Part shown: piece by piece, positions 1-7,250 of the stretch
Numbering within the stretch: position 1 is the first letter of the stretch
Layout: each line of letters opens with the position of its first letter
Assembly: GCA_031255815.1 (NCBI GenBank)
Contig: JAIRRU010000156.1
Location: 1 to 16,827, forward strand
Reading direction: 5' to 3'
DNA: 16,827 bases
Source: Treponema sp.
GTDB lineage: Bacteria; Spirochaetota; Spirochaetia; Treponematales; Breznakiellaceae
The notes under the pieces: generated by a model
What the model was told of the DNA's origin: nothing
The model's database searches: none
Seen by the model: only the letters and a program-made list of their open reading frames with translations
Translations under genes and position numbers: made by a program

Positions 1-923
1 TAGTAGTTTCTAACAAACTGGCCCTCAAGGCTCAGACCTACTGGAAGTACCGGTACCTGTTCCTCCTCTTTGTCCCGGCCCTCGTTTACTACGGTATCTT
101 CGCCTACGGCCCCCTCTACGGGATACAGATAGCCTTCAAGAACTTTTATATCCGCCAGGGCATTATGAACAGCCCCTGGGTAGGCTTCGCCAACTTTAAG
201 ATGCTCTTCGGCATGAGAAGTTTCCAGGAGGTTTTTAGAAACACCATCGTCATCAGCTTTGCCAAGCTTGTCTTCGGCTTCCCGGCGCCCATCATCTTCG
301 CCATCCTGTTGAACGAAATGCGGGCCAGGCTTTTCAAAAAAGCGGTTCAGACCGTAAGTTACCTCCCCCATTTTGTGTCCTGGGTCATCCTGGCGGGTAT
401 CTTTTCCCAGCTCCTCTCGCCTACCTCCGGGCCCGTCAACGAGTTCCTCAAGATTTTCGGCCTAAAGCCCGTCTACTTTCTGGCGGACAAGTTCTGGTTC
501 CGGCCCGTCCTGGTTCTCACTTCCATCTGGAAGGGGGTCGGCTGGGGCTCCATCGTCTATCTGGCCTCCCTTTCGGGCATAGACCCGGAACTCTACGAGG
601 CCGCCGAGATTGACGGCGCCGGACGCCTTCGCAAGGCAGTGAGCATTACGGTGCCCTGCCTGGTTCCGGTTATCACCATCATGTTCATCTTCGCCGTGGG
701 GGGCATTGTCAAGGACGACTTCGACCAGATATTCAACCTCTACAATCCCGCGGTGTACTCCGTGGGGGACGTACTTTCCACCTATACCTACCGTATCGGC
801 CTGGTGGATATGCGCTACAGCTTTTCAACGGCGGTGGGCCTTTTTACCAACCTTATTTCTTTTACCCTCATCGTAATAACCAACACGATTACCAAACGTG
901 TCAACGAATACGGACTGTGGTAG
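1..923 (+). CDS. ABC sugar transporter permease, LplB/YteP type (5' end cut by window)
   Basis: Inner-membrane subunit of a carbohydrate ABC importer. The frame is open from base 3, about 306 residues are visible, and the true start lies a few codons upstream of the window. The N-terminal part carries the family pattern of a basic stretch, a first membrane helix, then YGPLYGIQIAFKNF near bases 120-150. Several further hydrophobic segments follow. The cytoplasmic coupling loop (EAA motif) reads EAAEIDGAG at about bases 594-620 and is followed by a hydrophobic proline-containing segment, as expected for contact with the ATPase. It ends 9 bases before the next permease gene, which has GGAGG in the gap, so the two are one operon. 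In Bacillus, relatives such as YteP/YtcP carry rhamnogalacturonan oligosaccharides, but family membership alone does not give the substrate. Confidence 0.9.
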   Translation, partial: VVSNKLALKAQTYWKYRYLFLLFVPALVYYGIFAYGPLYGIQIAFKNFYIRQGIMNSPWVGFANFKMLFGMRSFQEVFRNTIVISFAKLVFGFPAPIIFAILLNEMRARLFKKAVQTVSYLPHFVSWVILAGIFSQLLSPTSGPVNEFLKIFGLKPVYFLADKFWFRPVLVLTSIWKGVGWGSIVYLASLSGIDPELYEAAEIDGAGRLRKAVSITVPCLVPVITIMFIFAVGGIVKDDFDQIFNLYNPAVYSVGDVLSTYTYRIGLVDMRYSFSTAVGLFTNLISFTLIVITNTITKRVNEYGLW

Positions 924-932
924 GAGGCGGGA

Positions 933-1823
933 ATGTTAAAAAGGGCAAGCTCCGGCGATATGGTTTTTTACTTCTTTCTGTATATCTTCATGTTCATCAT
1001 AAGCCTCCTCATGCTCTACCCCTTTCTCTACATCATCTCCATGTCTTTCGGCGCTTCGGCAAATATGGGCCTGTCCCTCCTGCCGAAAACGCCCAACCTG
1101 GAAAGCTACCGGAGGGTGCTGGCGAACGTCTATATTTTTAACGGCTTTAAAGCCACGATTGTCAGGGTTCTTCTGGGCACGACCCTGACCATTTTTTTTA
1201 CCATCACCACGGCTTACCCCCTGGCAAAGCGGTACTTTCCAGACCGTTCCTTCTGGACCAGCCTCCTGGTGTTCACCATGTTTTTTTCCGGCGGCCTCAT
1301 CCCCAGCTATCTTCTGGTGCGGAATTTGGGCCTCTACAACACCGTCTGGGCCCTGGTTCTGCCGGGCCTTATCAGCACCTACAACATGATCATCATGCGG
1401 AACTTTTTTATGGCGATTCCGGCGGAACTTGAGGAGTCCGCCCGCATAGACGGTGCCGGGGAGTTCACGATCCTTTTCCGCATTATCGTTCCCGTGTCGG
1501 GGCCTATCATCGCCACGGTGGTACTCTGGACCATGGTCGGCCACTGGAACGCCTGGTTCGATTCGATGATCTACATTTCCACCGCGACGAAGCAGGTTCT
1601 CCAGCAGGTACTGCGCCGCATGGTTGTAGAAGGCGAACTCCAGGTGATCGAACTGAACCAGCTTCAGGCAATTCAGGAAGTAGGGGTTTCGGGGGCGATG
1701 GTCACTCCCGAAGGAGTTAAGGCCGCCGCCGTCATGGTGGCTACCATCCCCATAATCTGCGTCTATCCCTTTTTACAGAAGTACTTTGTAAAAGGCGTGC
1801 TGGTTGGTTCTCTCAAAGGTTAG
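933..1823 (+). CDS. ABC sugar transporter permease, YtcP/LplC type
   Basis: Second inner-membrane permease of the same importer, 296 residues, near the usual length for the family. A hydrophobic helix at residues 11-35 starts the membrane domain. The coupling-loop motif is at residues 167-176 (EESARIDGAG), and a hydrophobic segment with the sequence VPVSGPIIATVVLW follows. The ATG at 933 has GGAGG seven bases upstream inside the nine-base gap to the preceding permease stop, which supports this start and translation as a pair. The typical C-terminal end (KYFVKGVLVGSLKG) is intact. No ATP-binding subunit is encoded before or after it in the window, as is common for LplB/YtcP systems, which often use a shared MsmX-type ATPase from elsewhere; that last point is family knowledge, not seen here. 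Confidence 0.93.
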   Translation: MLKRASSGDMVFYFFLYIFMFIISLLMLYPFLYIISMSFGASANMGLSLLPKTPNLESYRRVLANVYIFNGFKATIVRVLLGTTLTIFFTITTAYPLAKRYFPDRSFWTSLLVFTMFFSGGLIPSYLLVRNLGLYNTVWALVLPGLISTYNMIIMRNFFMAIPAELEESARIDGAGEFTILFRIIVPVSGPIIATVVLWTMVGHWNAWFDSMIYISTATKQVLQQVLRRMVVEGELQVIELNQLQAIQEVGVSGAMVTPEGVKAAAVMVATIPIICVYPFLQKYFVKGVLVGSLKG

Positions 1824-1825
1824 CC

Positions 1826-1867
1826 GTCCTCCGCGTCGCGGAAGGGCTTCAATACGCTTTTATTTTT
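1826..1867 (+). terminator. Weak hairpin with T-rich tail between permease and binding-protein genes
   Basis: Three bases after the permease stop an imperfect stem can form: 1826-1834 pairs with 1838-1847 around a three-base loop, with one bulged A. A T-rich stretch follows at 1858-1867, but about ten bases downstream of the stem, which is far for a classical terminator. It could act as an attenuator or an RNA stability element that changes the ratio of permease to binding protein. Low confidence. Confidence 0.3.
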
Positions 1868-1918
1868 TGAGGCAACCGTCCAATAGGGCCGGGGGCCGGA
1901 ATTCCAAGGAGGCTCTAT

Positions 1919-3430
1919 ATGAGTAAGAAATTGTATCTTTCGGTTCTGTGTTTCGTGTTTGCCGGGGCGTTGCTCCATGCCGGCGGACGGCCGGCTGCGG
2001 ACAGCCAGCAGGGCCCGGTCAAGATCACCTGGGTGTCCTACCAGATGGCGCCGATTGCGGATAATCCCCGCATCATGGAACGCTTTGAAAAGCAGTTCGA
2101 TGTGGATATCGAGGTATGGAACATCGAAAATGCCAACTATGACGAACAGTTGAACCTTAGATTCGCCGCCAACGAGATACCCGATTTCTTCAGGACATCC
2201 ACCGCCAATCTGCAGCGCTACGTGGACCAGGGCATCATAATGCCGATTGATGCGGCGCGCTTTGAAAGGAACATGCCCGTCTGGGACAGATCCGTTAACG
2301 CCCAGTACCCGGGCTGGAAAAAGCTCTTCACGATAAACGGCAAACTCTGGGCCGTACCGCAGGATGTCCGGAAACCCAACCGGGGGCCGGCCATTTACCG
2401 GGGCGACTGGCTTGAAAAACTGGGCAAAAAAATACCAACCACCCTGGCCGAATTCCAGGATGTGGTATACGCCTTTGCCAACAACGACCCCGACGGGAAC
2501 GGGCGGAAAGACACCTACGGTCTTTCCGGCAGCGGCATGAACATGGTCTACGGCGCTTACGGGTACATACCCGGCCAGTGGAACGAGAGAAACGGCCAGC
2601 TCGTGTACAGTTCCATCCAGCCGGAAGTTAAGGAAGCCCTGGGGGTACTGGCCCAGTATTACAAAGACGGCGTTCTTTCGCCGGAATTTATCACCGGGGA
2701 AAACAAGGGCGGTTACTGGTCCAATTCCCACGCCTTTGCGGAAGGCCAGATCGGCGTTACCGGGCACGCCGCGGATTACCACTACAACGAGCACCAGAAC
2801 GGGAACGTTATAGAACTCCAAAAGCTTAACCCCAACGCCGCCATTGCCTGGGGCAATCCGGTAACGGGCCCCGCCGGGAAGAAAGGGCTCGCCGCGGGTC
2901 CCAAAATCGCCACCGGAACGCTCAGCGTGTTCGGCGCCCAGGTTGAAAATGATTTAAGGAAATTCGACAAATGGTGCGAGATCCAGGAATGGATAGCCCA
3001 AAGCGCCGACAACTACCTTATGGCCTTCGGCGGGCCGGTAGGGGAACTGTGGAACTGGTCAGATGGTGTTGACAGCGTTATAGTTCCCTTGAACAACGAC
3101 GGCACGCTCTTTAGCCGCGAAGGCGGCCATACCCTTCTGGCAAATGTCTATGACGACAGAATACTGGAGCATCAGTCCGCGATTATGTACCGGGAACGGA
3201 AATGGAACGGCATGTACGATGACGGGCTTTCGTCGGAATTGCTCATATCTCTGCCCTCTTCCCCGCAGTACAGCACCGAGCTTGACAAGATCGAATCCGA
3301 AGCCCGTATTGCCATCATCACCGGGGAAAGGCCCCTGAGCTACTTCGACGATTTTGTAAGGGAGTGGAAAGCCGCGGGCGGCGACGTTCTAACCAGGGAA
3401 GCCAACGCCTGGTGGGCGACCTTAAAGTAA
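1919..3430 (+). CDS. Extracellular carbohydrate-binding protein (LplA/YtcQ-like, family 1)
   Basis: Periplasmic substrate-capture subunit of the ABC importer, 503 residues, matching the roughly 500-residue LplA-type proteins. AAGGAGG at 1906-1912 sits seven bases before the ATG. Residues 1-21 form a signal peptide (KK, then a hydrophobic run ending in LLHAGG). The only cysteine there, C11, is inside the hydrophobic core, so there is no lipobox and the protein is probably soluble, cut by signal peptidase I near A21. Residues 190-202 (DPDGNGRKDTYGL) form the acidic, calcium-loop-like segment characteristic of this family. The gene is separated from the permeases by 95 bases, wider than the permease-permease gap. 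The substrate is not evident; the neighbouring enzymes suggest an oligosaccharide. Confidence 0.92.
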   Translation: MSKKLYLSVLCFVFAGALLHAGGRPAADSQQGPVKITWVSYQMAPIADNPRIMERFEKQFDVDIEVWNIENANYDEQLNLRFAANEIPDFFRTSTANLQRYVDQGIIMPIDAARFERNMPVWDRSVNAQYPGWKKLFTINGKLWAVPQDVRKPNRGPAIYRGDWLEKLGKKIPTTLAEFQDVVYAFANNDPDGNGRKDTYGLSGSGMNMVYGAYGYIPGQWNERNGQLVYSSIQPEVKEALGVLAQYYKDGVLSPEFITGENKGGYWSNSHAFAEGQIGVTGHAADYHYNEHQNGNVIELQKLNPNAAIAWGNPVTGPAGKKGLAAGPKIATGTLSVFGAQVENDLRKFDKWCEIQEWIAQSADNYLMAFGGPVGELWNWSDGVDSVIVPLNNDGTLFSREGGHTLLANVYDDRILEHQSAIMYRERKWNGMYDDGLSSELLISLPSSPQYSTELDKIESEARIAIITGERPLSYFDDFVREWKAAGGDVLTREANAWWATLK

Positions 3431-3431
3431 T

Positions 3432-3476
3432 CACCTGGGCTTGTTCCAAAAACTGAAGTTTTGGAAACCTCAGGTG
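3432..3476. repeat. Dispersed palindrome, copy A
   Basis: Directly after the binding-protein stop. Inner arms TTCCAAAA (3444-3451) and TTTTGGAA (3459-3466) surround a short core, CTGAAG-like, and outer arms CACCTG (3432-3437) and CAGGTG (3471-3476) are also perfect complements. GGCTTG (3438-3443) could alternatively pair with CAAGCC (3499-3504), the outer arm pair expected from other copies. A small separate hairpin, GAAAC-TTCG-GTTTC at 3481-3494, follows and has the very stable cUUCGg loop form. Confidence 0.8.
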
Positions 3477-3529
3477 TTCAGAAACTTCGGTTTCCGGGCA
3501 AGCCTGATGCCCCTTTAACTGCCTTTTGT

Positions 3530-3561
3530 AAACGGGGCGGAACCTGGTTTCCGCCCCGTTT
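3530..3561. terminator. Strong 13-bp GC-rich hairpin terminator
   Basis: Perfect 13-base arms at 3530-3542 (AAACGGGGCGGAA) and 3549-3561 (TTCCGCCCCGTTT) around a six-base loop. The arms end in A and T runs, as in bidirectional intrinsic terminators, although no long T tract follows on the + strand. It lies 100 bases after the solute-binding gene and just before the next promoter, so it probably closes the transporter transcript. Confidence 0.65.
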
Positions 3562-3597
3562 GCGTAAACTTGAAGAGGCCGCTACAATCGCTATAGG
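3560..3597 (+). promoter_or_regulatory. Candidate promoter for the 3643-7130 unit
   Basis: Two overlapping readings are possible. TTGCGT (3560-3565), 17 bases, TACAAT (3583-3588) has a five-of-six -10 match. TTGAAG (3570-3575), 16 bases, TATAGG (3592-3597) has a better -35. Either would start RNA 40-50 bases before the ATG at 3643, right after the hairpin terminator. The first reading overlaps the terminator's 3' arm by two bases. Confidence 0.45.
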
Positions 3598-3642
3598 GAC
3601 AAAGTGCGAACCCATAAAAGCGAACAATCAGGAGGCGATTGT

Positions 3643-3927
3643 ATGAGTAATACATCCGGCGGGGGGCCGCTAAGCGCTATCATTGTCGGCGCCGGGCATC
3701 GATCGTTTACCGATCTCAACACCGGGGGCGATACGACCGGCGCCCTTGGCGGTCACGGCGGCGGCGATCAGCGGCTGGTAGAGGATTTTGTCTCTTCGTT
3801 GCGCGGCGGAGCCCCTTCAATTTCCTGTACGTCCATTCAGGATTCAATTTCCGGCCACCTCGCGGTGTTCCGGGCTGACCTTGCCAGGGAGCGCGGCTGC
3901 GGGGTGTCCATGGAGCGGCAAATATGA
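3643..3927 (+). pseudogene. Internally deleted Gfo/Idh/MocA-family oxidoreductase remnant (94 aa, frame open)
   Basis: Residues 10-21 (LSAIIVGAGHRS) are the first beta strand and dinucleotide-binding turn of a Gfo/Idh/MocA sugar dehydrogenase. From about residue 35 (GGHGGGDQRLVEDFV, then TSIQDSISGHL and AVFRADLARERG) the sequence is the C-terminal region of the same family. The roughly 300 residues that normally lie between, with the rest of the Rossmann fold and the EKP-type catalytic region, are missing, yet the frame stays open. It cannot be a working dehydrogenase. Start chosen at 3643 because AGGAGG (3630-3635) lies seven bases upstream; an upstream in-frame ATG at 3604 has no such site. 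Its TGA overlaps the next ATG (ATGA at 3924-3927), so its translation may still be needed to couple the DUF5054 gene. Family assignment is by recalled motif only. Confidence 0.75.
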
Positions 3928-6005
3928 AAAAAGCGGAAAACATAAGCCGCGTTATCGTTGTTTTTAAAACCCATCTGGATATCGGTTACACGGATCTCGC
4001 CGAAAAAGTACTGAAAAACTACCGGGAATCTTTTATCCCCGCTTCGGTGGAACTGGCCTTCAAGGCGAACGCCGGGGGAAAGAAACGCTTTGTCTGGACT
4101 GTCGGCTCCTACCTGGTGTACCACTATCTCTCCCGCCCGGATGTGCCGCCGGAGCGTAAAAAGCGGCTGGAAGAGGCCCTCCGCCTGGGCTGGATACGCT
4201 GGCACGCCCTGGCCTGCACCACTCACACCGAGCTTATGGACGCGCCCCTGCTGCGCTTCAATCTGTCCCTCTCGAAAGATCTCGACAGGCGGTACGGAAA
4301 GTCCACCCTTGCCGCGAAGATGACCGATGTGCCGGGCCATACGGTCGCCATGGTTCCCCTGCTCGCCCAGTCCGGCGTCGAGTATCTCCACATCGGCGTT
4401 AACAGCGGATCCCGTATACCTCAGGTTCCGCCGCTCTTTGTCTGGCGCTACGGTTCTTCCGGCCTGGTAGTGAATTACGCGGGCGCTTACGGCGAAGCGT
4501 CGATCCTGCCGGACTGCGTTGGCGAAACGGGTACGGAACGGGTTTGCCTGGAGTTCGCCCACGCGGGGGACAACGCGGGCCCGCCCGGCGCTGAGGAGCT
4601 TGAAGCCCTGTACGCCGGACTGGCCGCCAAGTATCCCGGCGCGGATATCGAAGCCGGGAGCCTGGACGATTTTGCCCTCTGCGTCAGGCGGATCCGGGAC
4701 AAGCTTCCGCTGGTCGATGAGGAAATTGGGGACACCTGGATCCACGGCGCCGCCTCCGATCCCCTCAAAGTCGCCTGGTATAGAGAACTCCTTCATCTGA
4801 AGGATCGCTGGATGGAGGAAGGGGCCCTTACGGGGGATCGCTACACGGAATTCATGGAAAACCTCCTCCTTGTCGCGGAGCATACCTGGGGAACCGATTC
4901 AAAGCGCTACCTCCAGGATTACAGCAACTGGAAAAAAGCGGATTTCCGTAAGGCCCGGTCTGCCGACCTGATCGATGAGGAAAAGCTCTCCTCCTACAAC
5001 CGCCTCCTCCTTGCCAGTTTCGGGAGCCACGGCGAAATCTTCAGAAAACAAAAGCTGGCCTCCTACTCGAATTTCGAGGCTTCCCACCGCGAGCAGCGGG
5101 CCTATATCGACAAAGCCTTGGCGGCGCTGCCCGAAAACCTGGCGGCTCAGGCGAAGCCGCGTCTTGAGAGGCTGGCCCGTGGTTTTACCGGAACTTTCAA
5201 AGGCGGGAAGGCGGAACTCTTCGAGCCCGTAAATATAAACGGCTGGACCGTGACGGCGGGTTCCCGGGGCGAGATTACCCGTCTCCAAAACCCCGATCTG
5301 GGCCTGGACAGGGAACTCTCTTTCTGCCGCTTTAGCTACGAAGTGTTCGACGGCCTGGCCCCCGATCATTCGGTGTTTGACTACGGCAGGGGGATGAAGA
5401 ACAACTGGGTATGGTTCGATCCGAGTTTTGCGAAACCCGGCCTCTCCTTCGAGGAGGGGATCAAAGCCGGGCGCTACGAGGCCGACACAGCCTCCCTTTC
5501 CGTCCGGGACGACTGTCTCCTGGTATCCCTTAAGATGCCGCGCTTTTTATGCGACGATTACGGCTGCCCCAGGGAGGTAAGGCTCGAACACCGCTTCGGC
5601 GGCAATTCCATTACGAGCGTCCTTTACTTCTCCGGAAAAGACGCGAACCGTATACCCGAAGCCCTCTGGCTGGGGATGAACTTCTCGGTGGCCAACGCCA
5701 ACCGCTGGAAGATGATCAAGTTCGGCAACGCCCTTTCGCCCCTGGATGTGGTGAGCGGCGGCAGCCGCCGCCTCCACTGCGTAGAGGAACTGCGCTACAG
5801 GGCGGCGGACGGCGCTATCCGGGTTATCCCCGAACATTCGCCCCTTATGACCCTGGGCCCCCCCTGCCTCTACAGTACCGATGATGAATACGGCGATCCC
5901 CGGGCGGGCCTGCATTTCCTGCTCTTTAACAACCGCTGGGGCACCAACTTTAAGCAGTGGTTTGAGGATGACCTGAGTTTCAACTATACCACGATATTCG
6001 GGTAA
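3924..6005 (+). CDS. DUF5054 protein, GH38 alpha-mannosidase-like fold
   Basis: 693 residues, no signal peptide, so cytoplasmic. The N-terminal half resembles the beta/alpha barrel of GH38 alpha-mannosidases. H17-x-D19 (THLDIGYTD) matches the zinc-binding HxD pair. D135 in KMTDVPGHT sits where the catalytic nucleophile Asp is found, in a D-x-x-GH setting. DEEIGDTWIHGAASDP (265-280) and AEHTWGTD (318-325, H320) are further conserved blocks, and H320 may be the last zinc ligand. The rest, from about residue 420, looks like a beta-rich C-terminal domain. The assignment to DUF5054 is from memory of these motifs; hydrolase activity on alpha-mannosides or other glycosides is inferred from GH38. It has no clear ribosome site of its own apart from the coding end of the overlapping remnant gene, which fits translational coupling. 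Confidence 0.8.
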   Translation: MKKAENISRVIVVFKTHLDIGYTDLAEKVLKNYRESFIPASVELAFKANAGGKKRFVWTVGSYLVYHYLSRPDVPPERKKRLEEALRLGWIRWHALACTTHTELMDAPLLRFNLSLSKDLDRRYGKSTLAAKMTDVPGHTVAMVPLLAQSGVEYLHIGVNSGSRIPQVPPLFVWRYGSSGLVVNYAGAYGEASILPDCVGETGTERVCLEFAHAGDNAGPPGAEELEALYAGLAAKYPGADIEAGSLDDFALCVRRIRDKLPLVDEEIGDTWIHGAASDPLKVAWYRELLHLKDRWMEEGALTGDRYTEFMENLLLVAEHTWGTDSKRYLQDYSNWKKADFRKARSADLIDEEKLSSYNRLLLASFGSHGEIFRKQKLASYSNFEASHREQRAYIDKALAALPENLAAQAKPRLERLARGFTGTFKGGKAELFEPVNINGWTVTAGSRGEITRLQNPDLGLDRELSFCRFSYEVFDGLAPDHSVFDYGRGMKNNWVWFDPSFAKPGLSFEEGIKAGRYEADTASLSVRDDCLLVSLKMPRFLCDDYGCPREVRLEHRFGGNSITSVLYFSGKDANRIPEALWLGMNFSVANANRWKMIKFGNALSPLDVVSGGSRRLHCVEELRYRAADGAIRVIPEHSPLMTLGPPCLYSTDDEYGDPRAGLHFLLFNNRWGTNFKQWFEDDLSFNYTTIFG

Positions 6006-6029
6006 AACATCCGGGTAAAAGGGGGAATC

Positions 6030-7130
6030 ATGTTCGGGCACGACAATTTCGGCGCGGTTCAGAAACTCTGGGCGGCTTTCTGGCAAGGCGAAAACAAAGG
6101 CCCCCTCTTCGCGGTTACCGTTCCGAAAGACGGGAAAAGCGCCGCCCCCCTGCCGCCCTATCTCTCGTGGTTCTCCGGCGGCTACGAGGAGGCGGCGGCC
6201 CAGGCAGCCCGCTGGAGGGAGAGCCTGGAATTTTACGGCGCGGCAGTTCCCTGCTTCCAGTGTTCCTTCGGCTCCGATGACTTTGCGGCCTTTACGGGCG
6301 CGGATTTATCCTACAGCCCCATAGGCGGCGACAGCTCGGGCGGCACCTCCTGGTGCGGCCATGTTTTGAAAAGCCTTGAAAAAGCGGAGATCCGCTTTGA
6401 ACCCCAGGGGAAATGGTGGACCAGAACCCGGGAATTTTACCAGGTTCTGAAAAAAAAGTTCGGCGATGAAGTAATGATCGCCGCGCCGAATATCGGCGCG
6501 GGTCTCGACGCGCTTTCCGCCCTCTACGGCCCGGAAGAACTCCTCCTGGCCCTGATGGACGAGCCCCGCCTGGTACGCCGCAGCCTCGATCTGGTTGACG
6601 CGGCCTACACGGAAGTGATCAAAGCCTGCGCGGAGCTCTTCGAATTCGGGAACTACGGCAGCGTTACCCGGCACGGTATGTACTCCCCCGGCTGGATCAA
6701 CATACCCCAGTGCGATTTTTCCTGCATGATCTCTCCCGCATTCTTCGACGAATTCGCCGTGCCGAGCCTTGCCCATGAGTTTTCATTTATGACAGGCGGG
6801 GAGTACCATTTTGACGGCCCCGGCGCGATCAAACACCTTGAAAGCATTGTGAAAATACCGGGGCTGGAGCTAATCCAGTGGGTTCCCGGCGCGGGAGCCG
6901 GAGGAGAGCGGGACTGGACCGATCTTTACAAGCGCATACTGTCGTTAGGCAAGGGGCTCATCCTGGGCTGCAAGGCGGAAAACGCCGAAAAACTGGTCGG
7001 AAAATTCCGGAGCAGGAAACTCTTTGTTCACGTTGAGGGATTAAAAACCAGAACCGAAGCGGAAGACTTTCTGTACCGCATGGATAAATTCTGGGAATCC
7101 CTGGAAGCGGGCGGCCGGGAGGCTGGTTAG
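6030..7130 (+). CDS. Uroporphyrinogen decarboxylase-superfamily protein of unknown role
   Basis: 366 residues, cytoplasmic, preceded by AAGGGGG a few bases before the ATG and 24 bases after the DUF5054 stop, so in the same transcript. The C-terminal half has the pattern of the URO-D/methyltransferase barrel: CDFSCMISPAFFDEF (228-242), GEYHFDGPGAIKHL (257-270) and IQWVPGAGAGG (282-292). In the zinc-thiol methyltransferases of this superfamily (MtaA/MtbA) an HxC motif falls where this protein has YHFDG, so the cysteine is absent. It is not a haem-pathway HemE, since it sits in a sugar locus with no other haem gene. I cannot state the reaction. A role in processing a modified sugar is suggested only by position. 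Confidence 0.75.
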   Translation: MFGHDNFGAVQKLWAAFWQGENKGPLFAVTVPKDGKSAAPLPPYLSWFSGGYEEAAAQAARWRESLEFYGAAVPCFQCSFGSDDFAAFTGADLSYSPIGGDSSGGTSWCGHVLKSLEKAEIRFEPQGKWWTRTREFYQVLKKKFGDEVMIAAPNIGAGLDALSALYGPEELLLALMDEPRLVRRSLDLVDAAYTEVIKACAELFEFGNYGSVTRHGMYSPGWINIPQCDFSCMISPAFFDEFAVPSLAHEFSFMTGGEYHFDGPGAIKHLESIVKIPGLELIQWVPGAGAGGERDWTDLYKRILSLGKGLILGCKAENAEKLVGKFRSRKLFVHVEGLKTRTEAEDFLYRMDKFWESLEAGGREAG

Positions 7131-7146
7131 GCTGAAAGCACGGATA
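7127..7146 (+). repeat. Short repeat shared with 11537-11555
   Basis: TTAGGCTGAAAGCACGGATA overlaps the stop codon of the URO-D-like gene. The same sequence less one G occurs at 11537-11555 in the large intergenic gap. Only two copies are in the window, so chance cannot be excluded. Confidence 0.4.
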
Positions 7147-7150
7147 TTTC

Positions 7151-7186
7151 GAGGCTGTCCCAAAACTTTAGTTTTTGGAACAAGCG
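7151..7186. repeat. Dispersed palindrome, copy B
   Basis: GGCTGTCCCAAAACT (7153-7167) and AGTTTTTGGAACAAGC (7170-7185) form a hairpin with one mismatch and a one-base bulge. It is nearly identical to copy C 720 bases downstream. It lies between the URO-D-like stop and the promoter of the RpiB-like gene, so it may end the upstream transcript. Confidence 0.85.
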
Positions 7187-7197
7187 CTTTTATCATG

Positions 7198-7226
7198 CTG
7201 AAAAGCCGCATCCATGATATTATAAA
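7198..7226 (+). promoter_or_regulatory. Candidate promoter of the RpiB-like gene
   Basis: CTGAAA (7198-7203), 17-base spacer, TATAAA (7221-7226), each close to the sigma-70 consensus. RNA would begin near 7233, about 18 bases before the ATG, with GGAGG at 7241-7245. It suggests that the isomerase, GH99-like and beta-helix genes form their own unit. Confidence 0.5.
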
Positions 7227-7250
7227 CAGATAAATCTAACGGAGGCAAAA

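Noticed and set aside
3604..3642. Alternative start of the dehydrogenase remnant at 3604
   Set aside because: No ribosome site, and the extra residues do not resemble the family; AGGAGG before 3643 fits better.
5992..6020. Two tandem 13-base units around CGGGTAAAA at the DUF5054 stop
   Set aside because: Two copies only, with base differences; probably a small local duplication without function.
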